Origin: JANPIX01 sp031425195 | GTDB lineage: Bacteria; Pseudomonadota; Alphaproteobacteria; Rhodobacterales; Rhodobacteraceae | Reading direction: 5' to 3' | DNA: 64,000 nucleotides | NCBI GenBank assembly: GCA_031425195.1 | Contig: JANPIX010000026.1 | Location: 205,121 to 269,120, forward strand | In this document: positions 8,792 to 17,193 of the stretch, piece after piece | How the letters are laid out: each line of letters starts with the position of its first letter | Position numbering within the stretch: the first letter of the stretch is position 1 | The notes under the pieces: model-generated | Told to the model about the DNA's origin: nothing | Seen by the model: only the letters and a program-made list of their open reading frames with translations | The model's database searches: none | Translations under genes and position numbers: made by a program

Positions 8792-9126
8792 CGGGCAATC
8801 GCCAGGACGCGGGGCGTCCGAACATGCCGTTCGGGGCGCAGGGGCCACGATCATCGACATCGGCTGTTGTTCAGTCCGATACCGAAACCAGTCACTCCCC
8901 TTGCGCAACGGAACGACGTCGCGGGATGGTCTTCTGCATTCTGAGGTGCTGAACATACTGTAGTGTCTCGCCCGGCGAGAACCCATTGTCAGCATGGATG
9001 CGGTCGAGGCTGCCCAATTAGAACCGTGATGGCACAACTGCCATTCTTGCGCGCAAGTGCATTTGAACGTGCTTGGATTTATCTTCCATGCAGGCCAAAC
9101 GCAGCGATATCAAAGGGTTAGACCGC
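8792..9126. other. Intergenic stretch, 335 bases, no gene assigned
   Basis: It holds a tight hairpin (GGACGC, three-base loop, GCGTCC at 8805–8819) just after the amidotransferase stop, without a U tract. On the minus strand, 8892–9017 is an open stretch of 41 codons containing DNGFSPGETLQYVQHL and ending KTIPRRRSVAQGE. It looks protein-like, but has TAA immediately upstream, no ATG and no ribosome site. It may be the tail of a decayed gene. Nothing else was recognised. Confidence 0.4.
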
Positions 9127-9267
9127 CTATTTCTTGGCGTTCTTCGCCTTTTCCTGCGCGTCGACAAGGCGCGCCGTCAAAGGGTTTGTCGCGGCGGTGC
9201 TGGCCTTGACCTTTTCCTTCTTGGGCTTCTTCACTTCCTTGTTGGAACGCATTTGACCTTTGGCCAT
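9127..9267 (-). CDS. Small basic lysine-rich protein, unknown function
   Basis: A 46-residue protein beginning MAKGQMRSNKEVKKPKKEK. About a quarter of residues are lysine, with no hydrophobic segment, so it should be a soluble, probably disordered cytoplasmic peptide; nucleic-acid contact is conceivable from charge alone. The ATG at 9267 has AAAGGACAGGAC directly upstream. The start pattern is familiar from small uncharacterised alphaproteobacterial proteins, though this cannot be verified here. It lies 103 bases downstream of the acetyltransferase-like gene on the same strand. Confidence 0.65.
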   Translation of the reverse strand: MAKGQMRSNKEVKKPKKEKVKASTAATNPLTARLVDAQEKAKNAKK

Positions 9268-9370
9268 GTCCTGTCCTTTCATTTCCGCGCACAGCAGGCC
9301 GCCAACCGGCCTGGGTGCAAGCCCCTTGGGATGCGCCTTTCGCCTAGGGCCTGTCAATCCTGCTTTCGCG

Positions 9371-10237
9371 TCAACCCGGCAGCACCCAACAGGTTGCGCC
9401 GAGGGGGGTGACCGTGGCACCGGTTCCGGCCTTGAAATTCGCAAGCCCCGGGTTGGCGGCATCAAGGGTGCCAAGGTCGAGCGTCATAACCCCTTGATCG
9501 CGCAGCGAAAGCATGGCTTGCCACAGCATCGGCCCGTGGGCGAACACCGCACGTCCGGCGGTGCTGGTCCAGCCGTGGTGATAAGTGGCCCATGTGCCAT
9601 GCCGCAGGAACAGCATCGCGGCCTGCATCCCCTGCCCGTCTGACCATGACCAGACCTGCCGTTGATCCGGTGGCCAGCCCAACGCAAAGCGGGCCGGAAG
9701 CGCGCGGTAGCCGCGGGTCTGGCGCTGCGCCGTCTCGGCTGCAAGCAAGGTGGCCAGCGTGGTGTCGTTGCCTTTGATCAGCCGAAGGCCGCGCCGTTCG
9801 GCCTGCGCCAGATGGCCGCGCCACTTGCCATTCAGGTTCGCGCGCAGCGTGGAGGGATCGGGGCCAAGTTGCCAAAGTGCTTGATATCGTTGCGTAATCA
9901 GGGGCACCATCCCCGTCCCCGCCACGGGTTCCGCAGGGGTGGCGATGGTCATACCCAGCCTCCACGCCAGCAGACGCAACGCCGCGCGCCGGGTTTCGGG
10001 GGAAACCGGCGACAGCCAGACCGGCCCGCGACTGAGCAATCGCAAGCCCGAACGTTCCGTGATCTGGACGAGTGCCATGGGCACACCGCCGTCGTAGATC
10101 ACCGCCCGACGGACCAATGCGCCAAGGGCTGCGAGGCCGTTTCCATAGGCCCAGCTTTGCTGCAAGGGCGCCGCGCCAGCGACGTCGAGCGCGGTTGTCC
10201 ATTCGGATTGACTGTAACTGTCCCACAGGATTTCCAT
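9371..10237 (-). CDS. GNAT/FemAB-like acyltransferase
   Basis: A 288-residue protein with the two-lobed pattern of FemAB/GNAT proteins. The N-terminal lobe includes PLQQSWAYGNGLAALG, as in FemAB-like proteins that open with a W-x-Y segment. The central stretch LNGKWRGHLAQAERRGLRL matches the conserved K-WR-NL-KA-R-G-like region, and the C-terminal lobe has TYHHGWTS and LDLGTLDAANPGLANFKAGTG. Family members transfer amino-acyl or acyl groups to cell-wall or other acceptors; the substrate is not readable. It starts near an inverted repeat (10244–10264) shared with the small gene on the other strand. Confidence 0.72.
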   Translation of the reverse strand: MEILWDSYSQSEWTTALDVAGAAPLQQSWAYGNGLAALGALVRRAVIYDGGVPMALVQITERSGLRLLSRGPVWLSPVSPETRRAALRLLAWRLGMTIATPAEPVAGTGMVPLITQRYQALWQLGPDPSTLRANLNGKWRGHLAQAERRGLRLIKGNDTTLATLLAAETAQRQTRGYRALPARFALGWPPDQRQVWSWSDGQGMQAAMLFLRHGTWATYHHGWTSTAGRAVFAHGPMLWQAMLSLRDQGVMTLDLGTLDAANPGLANFKAGTGATVTPLGATCWVLPG

Positions 10238-10243
10238 GACCCG

Positions 10244-10264
10244 TTAAGGCATGGGAAACCTTAA
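10244..10264. promoter_or_regulatory. Inverted repeat TTAAGG-N9-CCTTAA in divergent spacer
   Basis: TTAAGG at 10244–10249 and CCTTAA at 10259–10264 form a perfect six-base inverted repeat with a nine-base centre. It lies between the starts of the acyltransferase-like gene (minus) and the small membrane protein gene (plus). The TTAA halves recall CtrA sites, but the 13-base gap does not fit that consensus. It could be an operator for either gene. Confidence 0.35.
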
Positions 10265-10282
10265 TGCCGCATGAAAGAGGGC

Positions 10283-10390
10283 ATGAAAACCGATCCCCCG
10301 CCCCCGGAACCCAAGGCGACTTTTTGGGTACCGTTCCTGATCACAGCGGTGGTGAGCGGCGTCTGGATGCTGCTTTTATCCGTATTCTGA
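10283..10390 (+). CDS. Very small single-pass membrane protein
   Basis: A 35-codon reading frame starting MKTDPPPPEPKATFWVPF and finishing with a run of about 20 hydrophobic residues (VPFLITAVVSGVWMLLLSVF) up to the stop. The pattern is a short proline-rich cytoplasmic head and one transmembrane helix at the extreme C-terminus. GAGG lies only a few bases upstream of the ATG; an in-frame ATG at 10271 would add four residues. It ends 29 bases from the convergent aglK stop. The hydrophobic composition supports translation, but there is no functional evidence. Confidence 0.5.
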   Translation: MKTDPPPPEPKATFWVPFLITAVVSGVWMLLLSVF

Positions 10391-10419
10391 GCGTATGTTT
10401 TCCGTATGCCAACCGTATG
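10381..10419. repeat. Four 11-base-spaced CGTAT repeats at a convergent junction
   Basis: CGTATT at 10381 and CGTATG at 10392, 10403 and 10414 recur at exactly 11-base spacing, about one helical turn. The array covers the last codons and stop of the small membrane protein gene and ends one base before the aglK stop. The five-base fillers differ. It may be a protein-binding array or chance. Confidence 0.45.
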
Positions 10420-11505
10420 TCAGCGATAGAGCAGCGATTTACCCTTGTGGAACATATGAACTTTGGCTGGCGCGGCGGTCAGCGACACGGTCGTGTGACG
10501 AAGTTCGGTGTGGATGCCCGGCAGTTTGGCCACGACGGACGCGCCGCCGTCCTGTTTCTTGAAGTACAAAAGCGTGACCTCGCCCAAGGCTTCGGTAATG
10601 TCCACGTCGCCGCGAAACAGCCAGTCGGTGGTGGCCGGAACCATGTCTTCGGGGCGCACGCCAATGTTCACCTTGATCCCCTTGTCGGCGGCATTGGTTG
10701 GCACCGCCGACCGGGCCGTGCCGCCATTGTCGAGCGTGATGACAGTTTCCGCCCCGGTTTCAGAAACCGTGCCGGGCAGAAGGTTCATCGACGGGCTGCC
10801 AATGAACTGCGCCACAAATTCGTTTTCGGGGCGTTCATACAGTGTCAGCGGGCTTCCCACCTGACTGATCCCGCCGCCGGCCAGAACGACGATGCGGCTT
10901 GCAAGTGTCATCGCCTCTACCTGATCATGGGTCACGTAGATCATGGTGGAATTCGGCATCGCCTCTTTCAACTGAGCAATCTCGATCCGGGTGGCGACGC
11001 GCAGGGCGGCGTCGAGGTTGGACAGCGGTTCGTCGAACAGATAGACCTTTGGGTCACGCACGATGCTGCGGCCGATGGCGACGCGTTGCCGCTGGCCGCC
11101 GGACAGGGCCTTTGGCAGGCGGTCAAGGTAGGGCGTCAATTGCAGGATGCGGGCGGCCTTGTCGACGGCGGCGGCGATTTCCGTCGGGGATTTCTTGGCG
11201 ATCTTGAGTGCAAAGCTCATGTTGTCGCGCACTGTCATATGGGGATAAAGCGCGTAGGATTGGAATACCATGGCGATGCCGCGCTGTGCCGGGGGCACGT
11301 CGTTCATGCGCACGCCGTCAATACTAAAATCGCCGCCGGTGATCCGCTCCAACCCCGCGACCATGCGCAGAAGGGTGGATTTGCCGCAACCGGAGGGGCC
11401 GACGAACACGATCAGTTCGCCCGTCTTGATGTCAAGGTTGATGTCTTTCAACACCTTGACCTCGCCATAGGCCTTTTCGACATTCTTCATCAGAAGATCA
11501 GCCAT
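10420..11505 (-). CDS. aglK: Alpha-glucoside ABC transporter, ATP-binding subunit
   Basis: MalK/UgpC-type ATPase that powers sugar uptake. 361 residues: Walker A GPSGCGKST, Q-loop in MVFQSYALYPHM, signature LSGGQRQRVAIGRSI, Walker B VYLFDEPLSNLD, H-loop VTHDQVEAM, and a C-terminal TOBE-type regulatory part. The ATG at 11505 has GGGAGGAGCG upstream. It is the last gene of aglEFGAK, 13 bases after aglA, in the same order as described in Sinorhizobium meliloti. The symbol follows from that synteny. Confidence 0.9.
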   Translation of the reverse strand: MADLLMKNVEKAYGEVKVLKDINLDIKTGELIVFVGPSGCGKSTLLRMVAGLERITGGDFSIDGVRMNDVPPAQRGIAMVFQSYALYPHMTVRDNMSFALKIAKKSPTEIAAAVDKAARILQLTPYLDRLPKALSGGQRQRVAIGRSIVRDPKVYLFDEPLSNLDAALRVATRIEIAQLKEAMPNSTMIYVTHDQVEAMTLASRIVVLAGGGISQVGSPLTLYERPENEFVAQFIGSPSMNLLPGTVSETGAETVITLDNGGTARSAVPTNAADKGIKVNIGVRPEDMVPATTDWLFRGDVDITEALGEVTLLYFKKQDGGASVVAKLPGIHTELRHTTVSLTAAPAKVHMFHKGKSLLYR

Positions 11506-11518
11506 CGTACGCTCCTCC

Positions 11519-13153
11519 CTATCCCTTTTTGGCCAGCGCGATGCCGTAGGGGCCAAGCGCGATGCGCCCGTCCCTTATGGCCGCGCTGCCGAGTTCCGGC
11601 GCAATCTGCACCCAATGGCCCTGCGGGGCGCGAATGATCGCGTCCTCCCCCCCCAGATTGAAGGCGCAAAAGATCGTCTCATCCGCTGCGCGGACAAAGC
11701 TTGCCACCTCGCCTGTCGCGGCGATCGCGTCCATCGTGCCAAAGCGCAGCGCGCGGTGGGCGCGGCGGAAGGCCAATGCGGCGCGGTAATGTTCCAGCAT
11801 CGATGCGCCACTGTCGGCCTGTGCCGCCACCGACCGCGCCAAGTGGGGGGCGGTGACCGGCAGCCACGGCTTTGCCTCGCTGAAACCGCCTTGCGCGTTG
11901 TCGGTAACCCAGACCATCGGTGTGCGCGCGCCGTCGCGGCCCTTGAATTCGGGCCAGAACTGGATGCCATAGGGATCCTGCAGGTCTTCGAACGAAATCT
12001 CGGCCTCGGGCAGGCCCAGTTCTTCGCCCTGATAGAGGCAGACCGAGCCGCGCAGACACATGAGCATGGTCAGGTAAGTCTTTGCCGCCGCATCAGAAAG
12101 ATCCCACCGCGTGATGTGGCGCACGGTGTCGTGGTTGGAATAGGCCCAGCAGGGCCAGGCATCGGGCGCGGCCTTTGCCATCCGGTCAAACGTGTCAACC
12201 AGTCCCGTGGCCGTAAGCCGCGTCGGCTGCAACATTTCAAAGGGGTAGCACATCTGCACCTTGTCACCGCCGGAAGTGTATTCGGCCATGATTTCCAGCC
12301 CGCGCTGGGCATCGCCGACCTCGCCCACAGCGGCGGCACCGTACGGGTCAAGGACGGCGCGGAATTTGCGAAGGAATTCAAGGTTTTCGGGCTGGTTCTT
12401 CGAAAACAGGTGAAGCTGGTGATTGTAAGGATTTACCGAGGGCGCGATGCTGTCATTGCGCAGTTCGGGCGGCAGCGACGGGTTGTCGCGCAGGTATTTG
12501 TCGGCAAAGTAGAAATTGATGGTGTCAAGGCGGAACCCGTCCACCCCGCGCGCCAGCCAGAAGCGCGCGACGTCCAGCAGCGCCTCTTGCACGGCGGGTT
12601 GGTGCAGGTTCAGGTCGGGCTGGCTTGTCAGGAAGTTGTGCAGGAAATACTGCCCGCGCCCGCCGTGCCAGGCCCAGGCCGAGCCGCCGAACACCGACAG
12701 CCAGTTGTTGGGCGGCGTACCATCGGGTTTGGGATCGGCCCAGACATACCAGTCGGCCTTGGGATTGGCCCGGTTGATCCGGCTTTCGGAGAACCATGGG
12801 TGCTGATCCGAGGTGTGGGACAGCACAAGGTCGATCATCACCCGCAGGCCAAGGTCGTGCGCGCGGGCGACCACCGTGTCAAAATCCGCCAGCGTGCCGA
12901 ACATGGGATCAACGTCGCAGTAGTTGCTGACGTCATAGCCGAAATCCTTCATCGGCGAGGTGAAGAACGGGCTGATCCAGATGGCGTCGGCCCCGAGATC
13001 CGCGATATGGTCAAGCCGGCGCGCGATGCCCGCAAGATCGCCGATCCCGTCGCCATTGCTGTCCTGAAAGCTGCGGGGATAGATCTGATAGATCACCGCC
13101 CCGCGCCACCAGTCTGCGTCCTTGGCCAGAACCTGACCCTTCAGTGTCGACAT
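11519..13153 (-). CDS. aglA: Alpha-glucosidase, GH13
   Basis: Cytoplasmic hydrolase for imported alpha-glucosides such as sucrose, maltose or trehalose. 544 residues. Opens with WWRGAVIYQIYPRSFQDSNGDG, the usual oligo-1,6-glucosidase/alpha-glucosidase start. Catalytic nucleophile in VDGFRLDTINFY, acid/base glutamate in AAVGEVGD, third carboxylate in YSNHDTVRH. No signal peptide. The ATG at 13153 is five bases after the aglG stop; longer in-frame starts run back into aglG and are not credible. An enzyme inside a transporter operon indicates hydrolysis immediately after uptake. Confidence 0.93.
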   Translation of the reverse strand: MSTLKGQVLAKDADWWRGAVIYQIYPRSFQDSNGDGIGDLAGIARRLDHIADLGADAIWISPFFTSPMKDFGYDVSNYCDVDPMFGTLADFDTVVARAHDLGLRVMIDLVLSHTSDQHPWFSESRINRANPKADWYVWADPKPDGTPPNNWLSVFGGSAWAWHGGRGQYFLHNFLTSQPDLNLHQPAVQEALLDVARFWLARGVDGFRLDTINFYFADKYLRDNPSLPPELRNDSIAPSVNPYNHQLHLFSKNQPENLEFLRKFRAVLDPYGAAAVGEVGDAQRGLEIMAEYTSGGDKVQMCYPFEMLQPTRLTATGLVDTFDRMAKAAPDAWPCWAYSNHDTVRHITRWDLSDAAAKTYLTMLMCLRGSVCLYQGEELGLPEAEISFEDLQDPYGIQFWPEFKGRDGARTPMVWVTDNAQGGFSEAKPWLPVTAPHLARSVAAQADSGASMLEHYRAALAFRRAHRALRFGTMDAIAATGEVASFVRAADETIFCAFNLGGEDAIIRAPQGHWVQIAPELGSAAIRDGRIALGPYGIALAKKG

Positions 13154-13158
13154 GTCCG

Positions 13159-14298
13159 TCACTTTACCGATCCCGCCAGAAGCCCGCGCACGAGATAGCG
13201 TTGCAGACTGAAGAACACGAGGAGCGGGACGGCGATGGAGATGAAGGCCGAGGCGGACAAAATCTCCCAATCGCCGCCGCGCGACCCCATGAGGTTGACA
13301 AGGCTGCCCGTCAGCACAAGCTGATCATCGCCCGTGCCAAGGAACACGAGGGCGACCAGCAGGTCATTCCATGTCCACAGGAACTGAAAGATCGCGAAAG
13401 AGGCGAGGGCGGGGAAGGACAGGGGCAGGATGATCTTGGTGAAGATCTGGAAATCAGTGGCCCCATCGACCTTGGCGTTTTCGATGATGTCGCGCGGCAG
13501 GCCCACCATGTAGTTGCGCAAGAGATAGATCGCGAGCGGCAGGCCAAAGCCGGTGTGGGCAAGCCAGATGCCCATGTATCCCTTGCCGATGCCGATGGCG
13601 TTGTGGAATTGCAGCAAGGGGATCAGGGCGAGTTGCAGCGGCACGACCAGAAGGCCCACGACGGCCGCCACCAAGAGGGCGCGTCCGGGGAAATCCATCC
13701 ACGCCAAGGCATAGGCGGCAAAGGCGGCGATCAGGATGGGGATGATGGTGGCGGGTATCGCCACCGTCATGGTGTTGAGAAACGCTTGCCCCACGCTTTG
13801 GCCAGCGGAAGGGTTGAACAGCACGGTGTCATAGTTGTCGAGCGTGAATTCAGGCGGTGTCGCAGCGGTGGCAAAGACACGCGGCAGGCGCTGATCCGCA
13901 AAGGTGACGGGCGAGGCAAGGCGGTAGGTGCCGTCCGCCTGCACGGTCAGGGTGACGCCATCGCCGAGATCGGCCTGCTGCCCGGGTTCATAGGCGGTGG
14001 GTTCGCGCGAATTGGTGCCCCATTTGCTGACCACCGACGTGTCATTGGCAAAGAGCCGCCCCTCGATGGCAAAGCCGGTGTCGGTTGGCACCTCTTCCCC
14101 CGCGATGCGGACGGCGGGGCGCTGCTGTTCCTGGGTCGACACAGCCTGCCACCAGCCGGACGTGGCGATCTGGTCACCCGACCGGAATGACGACACCAAA
14201 AGCCCGAAGGTGGGCAGCACCCAGAGTGCCACCAGAAGGATTGCGGACAGATGGACAACCCATGAAAGGGCCGATTTCTTGCCGGCGATGTTTTCCAT
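13159..14298 (-). CDS. aglG: Alpha-glucoside ABC transporter permease
   Basis: Inner-membrane permease of the MalG type, 379 residues. It has an N-terminal helix (WVVHLSAILLVALWVLPTFGLL), then an unusually long periplasmic loop of about 120 residues, characteristic of AglG, then a cluster of helices with the EAA loop VDGATDFQIFTKIILPLSFPAL split across the ATPase contact. It lies nine bases downstream of aglF and directly upstream of aglA. With AglF it should form the channel driven by AglK. Confidence 0.91.
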   Translation of the reverse strand: MENIAGKKSALSWVVHLSAILLVALWVLPTFGLLVSSFRSGDQIATSGWWQAVSTQEQQRPAVRIAGEEVPTDTGFAIEGRLFANDTSVVSKWGTNSREPTAYEPGQQADLGDGVTLTVQADGTYRLASPVTFADQRLPRVFATAATPPEFTLDNYDTVLFNPSAGQSVGQAFLNTMTVAIPATIIPILIAAFAAYALAWMDFPGRALLVAAVVGLLVVPLQLALIPLLQFHNAIGIGKGYMGIWLAHTGFGLPLAIYLLRNYMVGLPRDIIENAKVDGATDFQIFTKIILPLSFPALASFAIFQFLWTWNDLLVALVFLGTGDDQLVLTGSLVNLMGSRGGDWEILSASAFISIAVPLLVFFSLQRYLVRGLLAGSVK

Positions 14299-14307
14299 GG
14301 CGGTCCC

Positions 14308-15537
14308 CTATCGCATTTCTTTGCGAGCGTTGTAGACGTTCCAGACAAGGATCGGCGTCACCAGAAGCATGATGATCATGGCACTGGCCGACCCCACGCC
14401 CCAGTCGTTGGCGCGGAACAGTTTGTCGAACATGTAGTTGGCCAGAACCTGCGTTTCCCATTGGCCGTTGGTCATCGCCAGAACGATGTCGAACACCTTG
14501 AGCACGACAATGGTGATGGTCGTCCAGACCACCACGATGGTGCCCATGATCTGTGGCATCTTGATCTGGAAGAAGATCTGGAACGGGTTTGCCCCGTCAA
14601 GAATGGCCGCCTCGATGGTTTCTTCGGGCACGCCGCGCAGGGCGGCGGACAGGATCACCATGGCAAAGCCGGTCTGTATCCAGACAAGGACGATCATCAG
14701 GAAGAAGTTGTTCCAGAACGGTGTGGTCAGCCACGTCTGTTCCCGCCCGAAGGGCAGATCGGCGGTGGCGATGCCGAACACCCAGCCCAAAAGCGTGTAG
14801 GCCAGCCAGACCGATATTGCCAAGCCAATGACGCGCAGGATCAGGGGCAGCAGCGCGCCGCCCTGTGCAACGCTGCGGCCAAGCACCACAGCGGCCCACA
14901 AAAGCCCCGCGGCAACCGCGGCCAGAAACAGGCCGGGCAGTACCTTGACCACCAGAACCGACCAGACCCCGCCGCCCATCTGCAGCCAGACGGCGTTCAG
15001 AAGGCCAATCTGCGCCTGATCGATCGGGCGTGTGTCGTAGATCAGTTTCCAGATCACCGATGCGCCGACAAAGGATATCGCCATTGGCATGAAGATCAGC
15101 GATTTGGCGATGTTGCCCCACCAGATACGGTCAGTAAGTTGGGCGGCCAGCAGTCCGAAGGCCGTGGCCATGGCGGGCACAACGATAAGCCACAACATGT
15201 TGTTGCGCATCGATTCCCAGAATTTATCCTCGGACATCATCTGGCGGTAGTTGTCGAGGCCGACATAGACCCGGCTGGTGCCCGGGCCATCCTGGGTGAA
15301 GGACAGCCAGGCGGTCGCGAACACAGGATATGCCAGATAGATCCCGAGCGCGAGAATGGCGGGGAACAGGAACAGCCAGGGCCGAATGGCGTTGGCGCGG
15401 TTGATGTTGCGCCCGGCATGGGGGCCGGTTGCGGGAAACAGAACCTTGTCCAGAAAGAGGTTCGACAGAAAGAAGTATCCGATGCACCCGCCGACGCCCG
15501 CCACAATGACGAACAGTGCCTGTATTGCCGGATTCAT
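14308..15537 (-). CDS. aglF: Alpha-glucoside ABC transporter permease
   Basis: MalF-type permease, 409 residues, with about eight hydrophobic helices. An extra N-terminal pair (ALFVIVAGVGGCIGYFFL and PWLFLFPAILALGIYLAY) leads into the usual core; the EAA loop appears as LDGANPFQIFFQIKMPQIMG before the C-terminal helices. The ATG at 15537 follows a GGGAGGGGC site. Between the binding-protein gene aglE and aglG, matching the Sinorhizobium agl order. Confidence 0.91.
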   Translation of the reverse strand: MNPAIQALFVIVAGVGGCIGYFFLSNLFLDKVLFPATGPHAGRNINRANAIRPWLFLFPAILALGIYLAYPVFATAWLSFTQDGPGTSRVYVGLDNYRQMMSEDKFWESMRNNMLWLIVVPAMATAFGLLAAQLTDRIWWGNIAKSLIFMPMAISFVGASVIWKLIYDTRPIDQAQIGLLNAVWLQMGGGVWSVLVVKVLPGLFLAAVAAGLLWAAVVLGRSVAQGGALLPLILRVIGLAISVWLAYTLLGWVFGIATADLPFGREQTWLTTPFWNNFFLMIVLVWIQTGFAMVILSAALRGVPEETIEAAILDGANPFQIFFQIKMPQIMGTIVVVWTTITIVVLKVFDIVLAMTNGQWETQVLANYMFDKLFRANDWGVGSASAMIIMLLVTPILVWNVYNARKEMR

Positions 15538-15609
15538 GCGCCCCTCCCCTGACTATGATCGGTATGGTGAGCTGGCCCGACGCATGCGCCGGGCCAGCCA
15601 GTCGCGGCC

Positions 15610-16956
15610 TTACTTCGGCCAGGACGCTTCGATCGTGTCGGCGGCTTCTTGTGCAGTCTTGCCGCCCACGAAGTCGACCATGCCCGTCCAGAACGTGCCA
15701 GCACCCACGGCGCCCGGCATCAGATCCGAGGCGTCAAAGCGGAAGGTCGTGGCGTTCAGCAGGATCTCGCCCTGTTTCTTGAGCGAGGGGCTGCCATAAA
15801 GTTCCGGGTCCACTGTCTTGAGCGGGGTCAGGAAGCCTGATTGGGCCATCCACACTTCATGGGCGATCGGGGTTTTCAGGAACTCGATGAACGCCTGTGC
15901 GCCGGGGCTGTCTTTGGTGATGAAGGCGAGCGTGCCTGCACCCAGAACCGGTTTGCCCAGATCCTTGCCTGCATAGGCGGGCATGTAGAAGAAGTCTGCG
16001 TCCGTGCCGAGTTCCGTGCCTTCGGGGAAGAACGACGGAATAAACGACGCCTGGTGGTGCATGTAGCACTGGGGCGGCGACGAAAACAGGCCCTTGGGGC
16101 TGTCGCGGAAGTCGGTCGATGCAACGGCGGCGGCACCACCGGCAACATTGGCGTCGGTCTTGGCGAAATAGCCGAATTCGTCGATGGCTGCCACGACGGC
16201 AGGATCGTTGAACGGAATTTCGTGCTTGACCCACTGGTCATACACTTCGGCCGGTTGGGTCCGCAGCATCATGTCTTCGACCCAGTCGGTCGCTGGCCAG
16301 CCGGTTGCCCCGCCCGAACCCAGACCGATGCACCACGGCGTGCCGCCATCGGCCACGATCTTTTCTGTCAGCGCCTTGAGGTCTTCCATCGATTCAGGAA
16401 CGGTATAGCCCGCATCTTCGAAGGTTTCGGGCGAATACCAGACCAGCGATTTCACGTCGATCTTGTAGGGAAAGGCATAAAGCGCAGGTGCGCCGTCAGG
16501 GCCATTGTAAGTGCCAAGTCCCACCCAGCTTTCGCCAGCGGCATAGTTTTCGGCAAGCCAGGTCTGCGTCGCGTCACCCAGCGGTGTGATCAGGCCTTTG
16601 GAGGCCAGATCGGCAATCAGGCCGGGCTGCGGCAGGATCGCGATGTTGGGCGGGCTGCCGGCCTGCGTGTCGATCACGATCTGCTGTTCATAGTTTTCCG
16701 ACGACGAGTAATTCACCTTTACGCCAGAGGCGGCGGTGAAATAGGCCAGAACGGATTCGACCAGAACCTGATCTTCACCGCGCCAAGGGCCGAACATCGT
16801 GATCGTTTCGCCGTCAAGGTTCGTGGCCTCGTCGAACGCCTTGTAGCTTTCCCAATCGAAATTGCCTTCCCCGACGGGGAATTTGAAGTCTTGGGCCTGT
16901 GCCGCGCTGGCAAAAAGCGCAAGTGCACAGGCACTTGCGAGATATCTGGATTTCAT
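15610..16956 (-). CDS. aglE: Alpha-glucoside ABC transporter, periplasmic binding protein
   Basis: Captures alpha-glucosides in the periplasm and hands them to AglFG. 448 residues with an obvious Sec signal peptide: basic start MKSRY, hydrophobic LASACALALFASAAQA, predicted cleavage after AQA. The body fits family 1 extracellular binding proteins (ANIAILPQPGLIADLASKG, PYKIDVKSLVWYSPE, GSGGATGWPATDWVED). The ATG at 16956 is preceded by GGGAGGAAGC. First gene of the agl operon; a LacI-type operator lies about 65 bases upstream, so AglR control is expected. Confidence 0.94.
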   Translation of the reverse strand: MKSRYLASACALALFASAAQAQDFKFPVGEGNFDWESYKAFDEATNLDGETITMFGPWRGEDQVLVESVLAYFTAASGVKVNYSSSENYEQQIVIDTQAGSPPNIAILPQPGLIADLASKGLITPLGDATQTWLAENYAAGESWVGLGTYNGPDGAPALYAFPYKIDVKSLVWYSPETFEDAGYTVPESMEDLKALTEKIVADGGTPWCIGLGSGGATGWPATDWVEDMMLRTQPAEVYDQWVKHEIPFNDPAVVAAIDEFGYFAKTDANVAGGAAAVASTDFRDSPKGLFSSPPQCYMHHQASFIPSFFPEGTELGTDADFFYMPAYAGKDLGKPVLGAGTLAFITKDSPGAQAFIEFLKTPIAHEVWMAQSGFLTPLKTVDPELYGSPSLKKQGEILLNATTFRFDASDLMPGAVGAGTFWTGMVDFVGGKTAQEAADTIEASWPK

Positions 16957-17020
16957 TGCTTCCTCCCGGTTCGCCCCGCCCTCTGACGGGGCTTGTGCCA
17001 ATCGGTTCAGAATCAATTCC

Positions 17021-17030
17021 AAACCGCTTT
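17021..17030. promoter_or_regulatory. LacI-type operator near aglE
   Basis: AAACCGCTTT fits the palindromic LacI-family core AAAnCGnTTT and extends to CCAAACCGCTTTGG (17019–17032). It lies 65 bases upstream of the aglE ATG, where a repressor could block the agl promoter. AglR, encoded divergently, is the natural candidate. Confidence 0.6.
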
Positions 17031-17125
17031 GGATAAAGCACAGTTGCGCATCATCCGCGCCCTGTCAATCAAACCCTGCGCCAAACTTTGCAAACTGCAC
17101 ATCTGCCGTGCAAAGGGGGCTTCTG

Positions 17126-17133
17126 AAACGTTT
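17126..17133. promoter_or_regulatory. Possible LacI-type half-way operator AAACGTTT
   Basis: A perfect eight-base palindrome AAACGTTT, the core of many LacI/PurR operators, lies in the middle of the aglE–aglR spacer within TGAAACGTTTACGG. It may be an auxiliary AglR site for looping between the other two; eight bases alone could occur by chance. Confidence 0.4.
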
Positions 17134-17193
17134 ACGGTTTTGCGGGTTTCGCTTTGACCTGCGGGCTGCCACTGTTTAAACAAGTTGCAATTG

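Noticed and set aside
8057..9037. A 326-codon minus-strand frame over the amidotransferase gene
   Set aside because: Most of it is antisense to the amidotransferase with its catalytic Cys and His/Glu motifs on the plus strand; it contains no known domain.
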